Assembly: GCF_004348515.1 (NCBI RefSeq)
Contig: NZ_SMKH01000022.1
Span: 1 to 47,406 of the forward strand
Length of the DNA: 47,406 nucleotides
From: Actinomadura sp. KC345
Lineage (GTDB): Bacteria > Actinomycetota > Actinomycetes > Streptosporangiales > Streptosporangiaceae
Direction of reading: 5' to 3'
The notes under the pieces were generated by a model. The model saw only the letters and a program-made list of their open reading frames with translations, had not been told where the DNA came from and did no database searches. Every line of letters starts with the position of its first letter. Position 1 is the first letter of the stretch. Positions 8,876-17,524 of this stretch are shown here, one piece after another. The translations under genes were made by a program, and so were the position numbers.

Positions 8876-10057
8876 TCAGGGGGCGGTGACCGTCATCGGG
8901 AGGGACGCGAACCCCCGGATGTGGATGGACTGGCGGCGCCGTCCGGCGGAAGGGTTCAGATCGTAGTCGGCCACCCGGTCCACGATCTCTTCCAGGACGA
9001 TCCGCGCCTCAAGCCGGGCCAGCGCCGCACCCAGGCAGAAATGCGGGCCGCTGCCGAAACTCGCCATTTCGGCGGTGTCCCGGTCCAGGTCGTACTCCTC
9101 TGCCCTTTCGAAGACCCTCGGGTCCCGGTTCGCCGCGCCGGGGAGCAGCATGATCCGGCTGCCGGCGGTCAGCCGCGTCCCGTGCAGTTCGACGTCCTCG
9201 GTGAGGGTCCGCAGCTGGGTCGGCGCGGGGGTGTCGTAGCGCAGAGTCTCCTCGACCCACCCGGCGACCCGGCCGTCGAACGCCTTGGCCCGCTGGTCGG
9301 GGTGCCGCCACGCCCAGTACACGGCGTTGCCGAGGAGGTTGGCGGTCGTCTCGTTCCCCGCCCCGACCAGCAGGTGGAGGAACGCGATGATCTCCTCGTC
9401 GGTCAGCGAGGACTCGTCCACGGCGGCGTCCAGCAGCGCGGAGGCCAGGTCGTCCCGCCGGTGCCGATGCCGGTCCGCCACGATCTCGGCGAAATGCCCC
9501 ACCAGTTCCAGGAGCGCGGTGGCGCCCTCCTGGCTGATCTCCTGCGTCCCCGGTTCGCGGTGCAGCGCCGCGTCCGCCAGCCGGCGCAGCTCGGGCCGGT
9601 CCGCCTCGGGGACGCCGACCAGCTCGGAGATGACGTCGGTGGGCAGCGGCGCCGCGATGTCGGTGACCAGGTCGAACTCGCCGCGTTCCAGCGCCGCCTC
9701 GAGATGGCGCCGGGCGATCGCCCGGATGCCGGTCTCCAGCTCCGCGATCCGCCGGGGCGTGAACGCGCGCGACACCAGCCGGCGCATCCGGGTGTGCTCG
9801 GGCGGGTCCATCGCGATGAACGACATCGCCTTGCGCGCCTGCGGTCCCCAGGCCCGCTGCTCCAGCAGCGGCCCGTTGGCACTGGAGAACCGCGTGGCAT
9901 CGCGGAACGCGGAGACCACGTCGGCGTGGCGGGACAGCGCCCAGAAGTCCAGCTCCTCGCTCCGGTAGAGCGGCGCCTCCTCGCGCAGCCGCGCGTACAC
10001 GGGGTAGGGGTCCGCGTCGGCCTGGACGAAATCGTAGGGATTGAACTCCACGCCCAC
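8876..10057 (-). CDS. Cytochrome P450
   Basis: Soluble bacterial class I P450 monooxygenase, 393 residues, which would need separate ferredoxin and reductase partners; none is next to it. Visible motifs are HTRMRRLVSRAF (C-helix, about 88-99), the I-helix GAGNETT at 232-238 containing the oxygen-activating acid/threonine pair, E270-x-x-R273 in EETLR, and the haem loop FGSGPHFCLG with cysteine ligand C341. GTG at 10057 is preferred, with GGGAGG six bases upstream; GTG at 10051 is possible but less well spaced. It is divergent from the hydrolase gene at 10215. Substrate unknown. Confidence 0.92.
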   Translation of the reverse strand: MGVEFNPYDFVQADADPYPVYARLREEAPLYRSEELDFWALSRHADVVSAFRDATRFSSANGPLLEQRAWGPQARKAMSFIAMDPPEHTRMRRLVSRAFTPRRIAELETGIRAIARRHLEAALERGEFDLVTDIAAPLPTDVISELVGVPEADRPELRRLADAALHREPGTQEISQEGATALLELVGHFAEIVADRHRHRRDDLASALLDAAVDESSLTDEEIIAFLHLLVGAGNETTANLLGNAVYWAWRHPDQRAKAFDGRVAGWVEETLRYDTPAPTQLRTLTEDVELHGTRLTAGSRIMLLPGAANRDPRVFERAEEYDLDRDTAEMASFGSGPHFCLGAALARLEARIVLEEIVDRVADYDLNPSAGRRRQSIHIRGFASLPMTVTAP

Positions 10058-10214
10058 GTGCGGCCTCCCTGTCGCCTGGTGACCACCATCTCCCGACTCG
10101 TTCCCGAACACCACACCATGATCGTCAGGCGACCGATAGCGGCCAGCGGCCGCGCACCGCCGGCGCGGCCCGGTGAGCCGCATGCGGCCCGGCCCACGGG
10201 GTAGCCCCCGCGGT

Positions 10215-10880
10215 ATGAACATCGCCGACGTCACCATCGATCTTGAAGATGCGGCGCTGCCGGGTGATCTGGCCCTTCCGGACGAGCCCGGCGGTGTGGT
10301 GCTGTTCGCGCACGGCAGCGGAAGCTCGCGGCACAGCCCGCGGAACCGGGCCGTCGCGGCCGGCCTCAACGACGCGGGGATCGGCACCCTGCTGATCGAC
10401 CTCCTCACCGCGCAGGAGGACGAGGTCGACGTCGCCACCGGCGAGCTGCGCTTCGACATCGCCCTGCTCACCCGGCGCCTGGTCGGCGCGATCGACTGGC
10501 TCGCCGCCGCGCCGCCGACGGCCGGGTCGCCGATCGGCCTGTTCGGCGCGAGCACCGGGGCCGCCGCCGCCCTGGCCGCGGCGGCGCGACGTCCTGGACG
10601 CGTCGGCGCGGTGGTGTCCCGCGGAGGCCGCCCCGATCTGGCCGGGGACGCCCTCGAACGCGTCAGCGCCCCGGTGCTGCTCATCGTCGGCGCACGGGAC
10701 CCGCAGGTCCTGCGCCTGAACGACGACGCGGCCGGACGGATGCACGCCGCCGAGCACAAGCTGGAGGTCGTCCCGCGCGCCTCGCACCTGTTCGAGGAAC
10801 CCGGCACGCTCGAACAGGTGACGAACATGGCCGCCCGCTGGTTCGACCGCTACCTCACCCAACCCGCCACGGTGCCCTGA
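10215..10880 (+). CDS. Alpha/beta hydrolase (dienelactone-hydrolase-like)
   Basis: Predicted cytoplasmic hydrolase, 221 residues. The nucleophile elbow is GASTG with S113, and D162 (GARDPQV) and H191 (ASHLFEEPG) complete a plausible triad in the right order. The oxyanion-hole region HGSGSSRHSPRN at 33-44 is typical of a family annotated as dienelactone-hydrolase-like, sometimes found fused to phosphoribosyltransferases in actinomycetes. The usual dienelactone hydrolase cysteine nucleophile is replaced by serine, so ester or lactone hydrolysis is more likely than true dienelactone chemistry. It is convergent with the acyl-CoA ligase, 34 bases away. Confidence 0.8.
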   Translation: MNIADVTIDLEDAALPGDLALPDEPGGVVLFAHGSGSSRHSPRNRAVAAGLNDAGIGTLLIDLLTAQEDEVDVATGELRFDIALLTRRLVGAIDWLAAAPPTAGSPIGLFGASTGAAAALAAAARRPGRVGAVVSRGGRPDLAGDALERVSAPVLLIVGARDPQVLRLNDDAAGRMHAAEHKLEVVPRASHLFEEPGTLEQVTNMAARWFDRYLTQPATVP

Positions 10881-10914
10881 CCACACGCCCCGGGGTTCCG
10901 AGCGCAGTGGGCCG

Positions 10915-12384
10915 TTACTGCATGGGCAGCGAGCGTTTGAGGATCTTGCCGGTGGGACTGGTCGGCATCTCGTCCACGAACCAGATCCGCCGCGGGTACT
11001 TGTAGGCGGCGACGCGCTCCCGGACCCACAGGCGCAGCTCGTCCGCGCCCGCGGGGGCGCGCAGCGCCACGGCCGCTGCGATCTCCTCGCCGAGCTCCGG
11101 ATGGGGGAAGCCGATGACGGCGGCCTGGCGCACCGCGGGGTGCTCGTACAGGACCTCCTCGACCTCCCGGGGATACACCGTGTAGCCCGCCCGGATGATC
11201 ACGTCGCGACGGCGGTCGACGAGGAAGAAGAACCCGTCGTCGTCGACCCGGCCCAGGTCGCCGGTGTGGAACCAGCCGTCGCGGATCGCCTCCGCGGTGG
11301 CCTCCGGGTTGTTCCAGTAGCCCTTCATGACGTTGGGCCCGCGCACGAGGATCTCCCCGATCTCGCCGCACGGCAGCTCCCGGCCGTCGTCGCCGACCAC
11401 CCGCATCTCCACCTCGCGGACGGGCCGCCCGATCGACCCCTGGCGGCGTCCCTCGCCGCCCCGGTTGGACGCCGACAGCGGGGACGTCTCGCTCAGCCCG
11501 TAGCCCTCGATGATCGGGCAGTCGTACCGGGTCTCGTACTCGCGCAGCACGTCCAGCGGCATCGCCGAGCCGCCGGACACGCAGATCCGCAGCAGCGACA
11601 GGTCCGACACGCCCGGCTGGTCGAGCAGCGCGATGTACATCGCCGGGACGCCCTGGAACACCGTCACGCCGTCCCGCCGGATGATCTCCAGGGCGCGGCC
11701 CGCGTCGAACCGGGGGAGCAGCGTGAGCCGCCCGCCCGCGTGGATCGTGGCGTTGAGCGCGCACGTCTGGCCGAACGCGTGGTACAGCGGAAGCGCGCCG
11801 AGGACGACGTCGTCCACCCCGAGCGCGAGCATCCGCGCCACCGTCGCGGCGTTCCCGCGGAGGTTGGCGTGGGTCAGCTCGATCCCCTTGGCCCGTCCCG
11901 TCGTCCCGGCGCTGTAGAGGATCACCGCGGTGTCGCCGGCGTCCCTCGCGCAGACCTCGTGGTCGGCCGGCATCGTGCGCAGCAGCCGCCGGAACTCGCC
12001 CGGCACCACGAACATGTAGTCGGTGCGCGCGTCGGCCGTCCCCGCCTCGACGGTCTCGGCGTAGGCGTGCCAGGCGATCACCAGCCGGGCCCCGCTGTCG
12101 TCGAGGTACGCGGAGATCTCCCGCCGTTTCAGCAGCGGATCGAGCGGGACGACCACCGCCCCGATCCGCAGGGCGCCGTAGTAGACGACGGCGAATTCGG
12201 GGACGTTCGGGAGCATCACCGCGACACGGTCGCCCGGCCGGATCCCGCGCCGCCGCAGCAGCACACCCATCCGCGCGCTCATCAGCTCCAGCGCGTGATA
12301 GCTGAGCTCCTCCCGGTCAAGCGTGAGAACCGTCCGCCCGCCGAGCCGTTCGGCGGCGGCCCGGAGCCGCTCAGCGAGGTTCAT
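10915..12384 (-). CDS. AMP-forming acyl-CoA synthetase (FadD-like)
   Basis: ATP-dependent carboxylate:CoA ligase of the ANL superfamily, 489 residues. Motifs in order: the nucleotide loop YSAGTTGRAKG near 157-167, EGYGLSETSP, WFHTGDLGRVDDDGFFF with DRRRDVIIRAGY, and the C-terminal PTSPTGKILKRSL with catalytic K480. The start at 12384 overlaps the end of the PucR gene by 14 bases, so the regulator and ligase form one transcription unit. With a Liv-type importer divergent from that unit, the likely job is activating an imported carboxylic acid, possibly branched or aromatic. The exact chain is unknown. Confidence 0.9.
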   Translation of the reverse strand: MNLAERLRAAAERLGGRTVLTLDREELSYHALELMSARMGVLLRRRGIRPGDRVAVMLPNVPEFAVVYYGALRIGAVVVPLDPLLKRREISAYLDDSGARLVIAWHAYAETVEAGTADARTDYMFVVPGEFRRLLRTMPADHEVCARDAGDTAVILYSAGTTGRAKGIELTHANLRGNAATVARMLALGVDDVVLGALPLYHAFGQTCALNATIHAGGRLTLLPRFDAGRALEIIRRDGVTVFQGVPAMYIALLDQPGVSDLSLLRICVSGGSAMPLDVLREYETRYDCPIIEGYGLSETSPLSASNRGGEGRRQGSIGRPVREVEMRVVGDDGRELPCGEIGEILVRGPNVMKGYWNNPEATAEAIRDGWFHTGDLGRVDDDGFFFLVDRRRDVIIRAGYTVYPREVEEVLYEHPAVRQAAVIGFPHPELGEEIAAAVALRAPAGADELRLWVRERVAAYKYPRRIWFVDEMPTSPTGKILKRSLPMQ

Positions 12385-13789
12385 GGGCCGACGGTACGTC
12401 GGCGTCCCCGTCCGTCTCATTGGTCGCGGAGACCAGTCTTTCCCGCCCGGGATTGGTGGCCGGTGGCCGGGCGGCTGCTGGTCGGGTCCTCGGTGGCCGG
12501 GTGCTCGGTGACTTGGTGACCGGTGGCAGCACGTCCTGAAGGGCGATGGCGACCAGCAGATCGACCAGGTCGGTGAAGTGCCGGAGGTTGCGCCCGGTCC
12601 GCTCCTGGATGCGGCGGAGCCGGTACTGGGCGGTGTTGTGGTGGATCTGCAGCTGCTCGGCGGCGGCGCGCAGGTTGAGGTCGGCGGCGGCGAACGCCCG
12701 GATCGTCGCGGTCAGCACCCCGCCGCGCATCCGGTCCTCCGACAGCAGTTCCGCGACCCGGGGGTCGACGAGATGCCGGGCGGTGTCGTCGGCGCGCAGC
12801 GCCATGTACTCGAACGGGGAGATCCGCGGCAGCGCCGCCACGCCGCCGTCCTCGGGCAGGAACTCCAGTATCCCCCGCGCCTCCTGGTAGGCGCGCGGGA
12901 TCTGCCCCGTCCCCTCGACCACCGTGCTGATGCCCATCGCCAGCACGATGCCCTCGGCGAGGAGGTCCTTCTGGACGGACTGGAGCCGGTCGCACAGCTT
13001 CTCCGGGTCGCCGCCGGGCCCGAGCGCGGGCACGGCGACGATCTCCGCCTGCCGGACGACCGAGAGCGTGCGGTGCTTGGTGATCCCGGTCCGGGCGATC
13101 GCGGCGCACGCGGCGTGCCGGGCGTCCGCCTTGATGTCGGCCCCGACCAGCACGGCCGCCACCACCACCAGCGGGGCGCGGGTGTCGGGGTTCAGGCCGT
13201 GCGCGTGCGCGGTCGCGAGCTGCGGCCCGCGGGTGGGCGCCTCCCCGTCCAGCAGCAGCTCCACGAGGTCGCGGCTCTCCCGGACGGTCTCCGCGGCGGC
13301 GTACTGGTGGAACTCGGCGTAGGCGTTGGCGGCGTGCGTGCTGGCGAAGTCGCAGTACCGCATCAGCGGGGACGCCAGCGTCAGCGCCGCCTCGTGCCCG
13401 GCGTACGACCGGCCGGCGTGCTCGACGACCGCCTCCCAGAAGACCTGCTGGCCGACGCGGAACGCGTTGATGTAGTCGGCCAGGTCGAATCCGGCCTGGG
13501 CGCGGCGCATCGACGCGCGGCGGGTGAAGGCGATGTCCTCGAACGTGACCGTGCGTTCCTCAAGGAGGACGGCGAGCTTGGTGCGGTAGTGCCTGACCAC
13601 CTGCTCGCGGACGTCGGCGCGGAACTCGGCGCCCCTCGCCTCGTAGGCGGGGATCTCCCGCCGCATGGTCTCGACGGCCTTGTCCGCCAGATCGCCGACG
13701 ACATCGAGCAGTTCGGCGAGTATTCGTGAGCGTTCGGTACGGAGAGTCTCCGTACCGCTGAGCGTTCCCGTGCCGAATGCAGCGGACAT
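12371..13789 (-). CDS. PucR-type transcriptional regulator
   Basis: DNA-binding regulator, about 472 residues. An N-terminal alpha-helical region resembling the RsbRD/PucR sensor domain (around residues 10-150) is followed by a GGDEF-like middle part and a C-terminal PucR helix-turn-helix, LRAAAEQLQIHHNTAQYRL with RRIQERTG. After the helix-turn-helix is an unusual tail of about 50 residues rich in P, R, T and A, probably disordered. The start is uncertain: ATG at 13789 and ATG at 13837 are both in frame and neither has a good ribosome site. It probably controls both the downstream CoA ligase and the divergent importer. Confidence 0.85.
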   Translation of the reverse strand: MSAAFGTGTLSGTETLRTERSRILAELLDVVGDLADKAVETMRREIPAYEARGAEFRADVREQVVRHYRTKLAVLLEERTVTFEDIAFTRRASMRRAQAGFDLADYINAFRVGQQVFWEAVVEHAGRSYAGHEAALTLASPLMRYCDFASTHAANAYAEFHQYAAAETVRESRDLVELLLDGEAPTRGPQLATAHAHGLNPDTRAPLVVVAAVLVGADIKADARHAACAAIARTGITKHRTLSVVRQAEIVAVPALGPGGDPEKLCDRLQSVQKDLLAEGIVLAMGISTVVEGTGQIPRAYQEARGILEFLPEDGGVAALPRISPFEYMALRADDTARHLVDPRVAELLSEDRMRGGVLTATIRAFAAADLNLRAAAEQLQIHHNTAQYRLRRIQERTGRNLRHFTDLVDLLVAIALQDVLPPVTKSPSTRPPRTRPAAARPPATNPGRERLVSATNETDGDADVPSAHEPR

Positions 13790-13943
13790 GTGCGGATGAT
13801 TGCTGGCTATCTCCCCAGCGTCAACGGTCCGTGACATGTCCGAGATGCACGCTGTGCGGCACGGACAATACCCAGGTCGCATCTTGGGTTCCCGTGCCCA
13901 ATGTGCGTCCTGAGCGGCGGATTTTACGGTGAGGGCCCTGCAC

Positions 13944-13958
13944 CAGAACACCGTTCTG
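13944..13958. promoter_or_regulatory. Inverted repeat ahead of livG, possible PucR operator
   Basis: CAGAAC-acc-GTTCTG forms a perfect 6-base inverted repeat 29 bases before the livG start, in the intergenic region shared with pucR. Position suggests a regulator site; identity of the binder is inference. A clear ribosome site, AGGAGG, follows at the end of the region just before the ATG at 13987. Confidence 0.35.
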
Positions 13959-13986
13959 TGGTGACCGCCCGCGCTCAGGAGGCCGG

Positions 13987-14760
13987 ATGCTGGACGTTCA
14001 CGATCTTACCGTCCGCTTCGGCGGCATCACCGCACTGGGGGGTGTCGGCTTCGCCGTGCGGAGCGGTGAGATGGTCGGCCTGATCGGACCCAACGGTGCC
14101 GGCAAGACCACCTTGTTCAACTGCCTGACCCGCCGGTACGACGCGGACGGCGGCACGGTCACCTACGAGGACGGCGCCCAGAACAAGCGGGACCTCCTGA
14201 CCGTCCCTCCGCACGCCATCGCCGCGCTCGGCATCGCCCGCACGTTCCAGAACCTCGGGCTGTTCCAGCGGATGTCCGTGCGGGACAACGTGATGGTCGG
14301 CGCGCACCCCCACGGCAGGGCCGGGTTCGTCGGCGCGAGCCTGCGGCTGCCGTCCGTCCGCGGTGAGGAGCGGAGGCTGCGCGGCGAGGCCGGCGAGCTG
14401 CTCAAGCGGCTGGACCTGGCCGGCATCGCCGACCATCCCGCCGCCGGGCTGCCGTTCGGCATCCTCAAGCGGGTCGAGCTGGCCCGCGCGCTGGCCGCCA
14501 AACCGCGGCTGCTCCTGCTGGACGAGCCCGTCAACGGCCTCAGCCACGGCGAGATCGACGAGTTCGCCGGCTGGCTCCAGTCGATCCGCGACGACTTCGA
14601 CGTGACCGTGATCGTCGTCGAGCACCACATGGGGTTCGTGATGGGCACCTGCGACCGGGTCGTCTGCCTGGACTTCGGCAAGAAGATCGCCGAGGGCTCG
14701 CCCGAGGAGGTCCAGCGCGATCCCGCCGTCATCGAGGCCTACCTGGGGACCGCGGCATGA
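13987..14760 (+). CDS. livG: ABC transporter ATP-binding protein, LivG-type
   Basis: One of two ATPases of a branched-chain-amino-acid-type (HAAT) importer, 257 residues. The Walker A GPNGAGKTT is at residues 34-42, Walker B LLLLDEP is present, and the switch histidine is in VIVVEHHMGFVM. The ABC signature is unusual: LPFGILKRVELARAL instead of the LSYG(Q)QRR-type sequence. The D-loop region reads NGLSHGE, also atypical. The gene starts a five-gene operon in the order ATPase, ATPase, permease, permease, binding protein, with overlapping or near-touching genes. Induction through PucR is likely from the divergent layout. Confidence 0.9.
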   Translation: MLDVHDLTVRFGGITALGGVGFAVRSGEMVGLIGPNGAGKTTLFNCLTRRYDADGGTVTYEDGAQNKRDLLTVPPHAIAALGIARTFQNLGLFQRMSVRDNVMVGAHPHGRAGFVGASLRLPSVRGEERRLRGEAGELLKRLDLAGIADHPAAGLPFGILKRVELARALAAKPRLLLLDEPVNGLSHGEIDEFAGWLQSIRDDFDVTVIVVEHHMGFVMGTCDRVVCLDFGKKIAEGSPEEVQRDPAVIEAYLGTAA

Positions 14761-15566
14761 GGGAGCCGAAGAGCGCCCCGGAGGCGAGCGGGGAGCACAG
14801 CATGAGCGAGGCGAAGGAATCGACGGAGACCGCGGCCGAAGGCGCCGGCCAGGGCTACCTGGAGGTGGACGACCTCCATGCGGGCTACGGCGACGTGCGC
14901 GTCCTGCACGGGGTGAGCCTGCGGGTCGGCAGGGGCGACATCTGCGCGATCCTCGGGCCGAACGGGGCGGGCAAGACGACCCTCCTGCGGGCGCTGTGCG
15001 GGATGATCCGCGGGCGCGGCGCCGTCCGCCTCGACGGAAGCCCGCTGCCCGCGCGCTCACCGGACGCCGTGGCGCGGCGCGGGGTGGCGCACGTCCCCGA
15101 GGGACGCGGGACGTTCATGCCGCTGACGGTCGAGGAGAACCTGCGGCTCGGCGCGTACGCACGGCGGAACCGGGCCGAGGTCCAGGCCGACATGGAACGT
15201 GTCTACGGCTACTTCCCGGTGCTGAAGGAGCGGTTCAAGCAGGAGGCGGGCAGCCTCAGCGGCGGCGAGCAGCAGATGCTCGCGATCGGGCGGGCGCTGA
15301 TGTCGCGGCCCCGGCTCCTGCTGCTGGACGAGCCGTCCCTCGGCCTGGCCCCGCTGGTGGTCAGGGAGCTGTTCGGCATCGTCCAATCGATCAACCAGGA
15401 GGAGCGGACCACCGTGGTCGTCGTGGAACAGAACGCACATCTGGCCCTGGGCATCGCCGGGCAGGCGCACGTGCTGGAGAGCGGCCGGATCGTGCTGTCG
15501 GGGTCGGCGGCGGAGATCAAGGCCGACGAGCAGGTCGCCCAGTCCTACCTCGGATACCGGATCTAG
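14757..15566 (+). CDS. livF: ABC transporter ATP-binding protein, LivF-type
   Basis: Second ATPase of the importer, 269 residues, with canonical motifs: Walker A GPNGAGKTTLLRALCG near residue 67, signature LSGGEQQMLAIGRAL, Walker B LLLLDEPSLGLAP and switch histidine in VVVVEQNAHLAL. It overlaps livG by the four-base ATGA. An internal ATG at 14802 with GGGGAG upstream is an equally good start and would remove a low-complexity charged leader of 15 residues. In Liv systems LivG and LivF form a heterodimer beneath the two permeases. Confidence 0.92.
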   Translation: MREPKSAPEASGEHSMSEAKESTETAAEGAGQGYLEVDDLHAGYGDVRVLHGVSLRVGRGDICAILGPNGAGKTTLLRALCGMIRGRGAVRLDGSPLPARSPDAVARRGVAHVPEGRGTFMPLTVEENLRLGAYARRNRAEVQADMERVYGYFPVLKERFKQEAGSLSGGEQQMLAIGRALMSRPRLLLLDEPSLGLAPLVVRELFGIVQSINQEERTTVVVVEQNAHLALGIAGQAHVLESGRIVLSGSAAEIKADEQVAQSYLGYRI

Positions 15567-15568
15567 AC

Positions 15569-16450
15569 ATGGCCGACTTCCTGCAGCAGTTCGTGGCGGG
15601 GCTGGGCGCCGGCGCGATCTACGCGAGCCTGGCCCTCGCGCTCGTGCTGATCTACCAGTTCACCGGCATCGTCAACTTCGCCCAGGGCGAGCTGGCCATG
15701 TTCGCGACCTACATCGCCTGGACGTTCGTCAACGCCGGCATGTCGTTCTGGCTCGCGCTGGTCCTCACGCTGGCGATCTCGTTCGCCGGAGGCATGCTGA
15801 TCGAACGGGTGATCATCCGGCCGGTGGAGGGCGCCCCCGTGCTGACCCTCGTGATCGTCACCGTGGGGCTGTTCATCTTCGTCAACGCCGCGGCGGGCTG
15901 GATCTGGACGTTCCTGATCAAGGACTTCCCCAACCCGTTCCCGTCCGGTGCGTTCCGCGCCGGCGGGGTCAGCCTCGGCTACTCCACGCTCGGCGTGCTC
16001 GCCGTGGTGGGCGGCGTGATGGGCCTGCTCTACCTGCTGTTCCGCTACACCAAGGTCGGCCTCGGCATGCGCGCGGTGGCCACCAACCCCGACTCGGCGC
16101 GGCTGGTCGGCATCCGGGTCGGCTGGATGCTGGCGTTCGGCTGGGGCCTGGCCGCCATGGTCGGCGCGGTGTCGGGCGTCCTCGTCGCGCCGCTGCTGTT
16201 CCTGGAGCCCAACATGATGGGCGGCGTCCTGATCTACGCGTTCGCCGCGGCCACCCTCGGCGGCTTCGACAGCCCGCTCGGCGCCGTGGTCGGCGGCCTG
16301 ATCGTCGGCGTCGCCGAGACGCTCGCCGGGTCGTACGTGGACGCCATCGGCTCCGACCTGAAGATCGGCGTACCGCTGGCGATCATCCTCGGCGTCCTGC
16401 TGTTGCGCCCCCAAGGCCTGTTCGGACGAGCGGCGGTGGAGAGAGCATGA
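15569..16450 (+). CDS. livH: ABC transporter permease, LivH-type
   Basis: Membrane permease of the HAAT importer, 293 residues, with about eight hydrophobic helices. The N-terminal AIYASLALALVLIYQFTGIV and NFAQGELAMFATYIAW near residues 14-45 are typical of LivH, as are MRAVATNPDSARLVGI and GGFDSPLGAVVGGLIVG toward the C-terminus. It begins two bases after the livF stop and ends overlapping livM by ATGA, so expression is tightly coupled. Confidence 0.92.
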   Translation: MADFLQQFVAGLGAGAIYASLALALVLIYQFTGIVNFAQGELAMFATYIAWTFVNAGMSFWLALVLTLAISFAGGMLIERVIIRPVEGAPVLTLVIVTVGLFIFVNAAAGWIWTFLIKDFPNPFPSGAFRAGGVSLGYSTLGVLAVVGGVMGLLYLLFRYTKVGLGMRAVATNPDSARLVGIRVGWMLAFGWGLAAMVGAVSGVLVAPLLFLEPNMMGGVLIYAFAAATLGGFDSPLGAVVGGLIVGVAETLAGSYVDAIGSDLKIGVPLAIILGVLLLRPQGLFGRAAVERA

Positions 16451-17520
16451 GCGAGTCCGTGGAAGCCACGCAGACCACGCGGGCGGAGGCGGCAGAGCCC
16501 GCCGGGCGGCGGACCGGGCCGGAGACGCCACGGGAACGGATCGTCGCGTCAGGCGTGAGCCAATGGCGGCGGATCCTGTTCGGCGTCTTCCTGCTGCTGG
16601 CGGTGGCGGCGCCGTTCCAGCTGGTCCCGTTCCGGGTCTTCCAGCTCACGATGGTGATGGTCTACGCGGTCGCGCTGATCGGGCTGAACCTGCTGGTCGG
16701 CCACGCCGGGCAGATCTCCCTGGGCCACGGGGCGTTCTTCGCGGTCGGCGCGTACGGCGCGGCCATCATGATGTTCCACTGGGAACTGCCCTACCTGCTG
16801 ACGTTCCCGCTCGCGGCCGCGCTGGCGTTCGTGATCGGGCTGGCGTTCGGGATTCCGGCGACCCGGCTCCACGGGCTGTATCTGGCCTTGGTCACGCTCG
16901 CCATAGCGATCTTCCTCGTCCCGCTGCTGAAGCGGTTCGAGTCGGTGACCGGCGGGTCGATGGGCCTCACGCTGGAGAAGCCGGAACCGCCCGGATGGAC
17001 GGGACTCGCGCCGGACCAGTGGCTGTACTTCCTGGCCCTGGCCGGGACGCTCCTCGCGTCCGCGGCGGCGTACTTCCTGCTGCGCTCGCGGGTCGGCCGG
17101 GCGCTGCACGCCGTCCGCGACAACGAGGCGGCGGCCGAGGTCATGGGCGTCAAGCCCGCCTCCTACAAGCGGCTCGCGTTCGCCTGGAGCGCGATGTTCG
17201 CGGGCGCGGCGGGCTGCCTCTACACGTGGACGATCGGGTTCGTCTCGCCCGACTCCTTCACCGTGAACCTCTCGATCACGCTGCTGGCCGGGATGGTGAT
17301 CGGCGGCCTCGGCTCGGCCTGGGGGCCGCTGCTCGGCGGCCTGTTCGTGATGTTCGTGCCGAGCCTGTCCCAGGACCTCAACAAGGCGGCGCCGGGGGTC
17401 ATCTTCGGGCTGCTGATCATCACGGTGATGTACGTCGCCCCGACCGGGCTGGCCGGACTGGGCGGACGTACCGAGCAATGGCTCAAGAAGAAGCTCGGCA
17501 GGATCCTCCGGAAAGGGTAA
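16447..17520 (+). CDS. livM: ABC transporter permease, LivM-type
   Basis: Second permease of the importer, 357 residues, with a hydrophilic N-terminal tail of about 35 residues before the first helix. LivM hallmarks are GLNLLVGHAGQISLGHGAFF near residue 75, the coupling region RVGRALHAVRDNEAAAEVMG, and VIGGLGSAWGPLLGGLFV. GGAGAGAGC precedes the ATG. The C-terminus is basic (KKKLGRILRKG), as usual for a cytoplasmic end. Confidence 0.92.
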   Translation: MSESVEATQTTRAEAAEPAGRRTGPETPRERIVASGVSQWRRILFGVFLLLAVAAPFQLVPFRVFQLTMVMVYAVALIGLNLLVGHAGQISLGHGAFFAVGAYGAAIMMFHWELPYLLTFPLAAALAFVIGLAFGIPATRLHGLYLALVTLAIAIFLVPLLKRFESVTGGSMGLTLEKPEPPGWTGLAPDQWLYFLALAGTLLASAAAYFLLRSRVGRALHAVRDNEAAAEVMGVKPASYKRLAFAWSAMFAGAAGCLYTWTIGFVSPDSFTVNLSITLLAGMVIGGLGSAWGPLLGGLFVMFVPSLSQDLNKAAPGVIFGLLIITVMYVAPTGLAGLGGRTEQWLKKKLGRILRKG

Positions 17521-17524
17521 GGGC

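Noticed and set aside
10173-10214. Upstream ATG at 10173 for the alpha/beta hydrolase
   Set aside because: It would add an arginine/proline-rich leader without a ribosome site; the protein aligns with its family from 10215.
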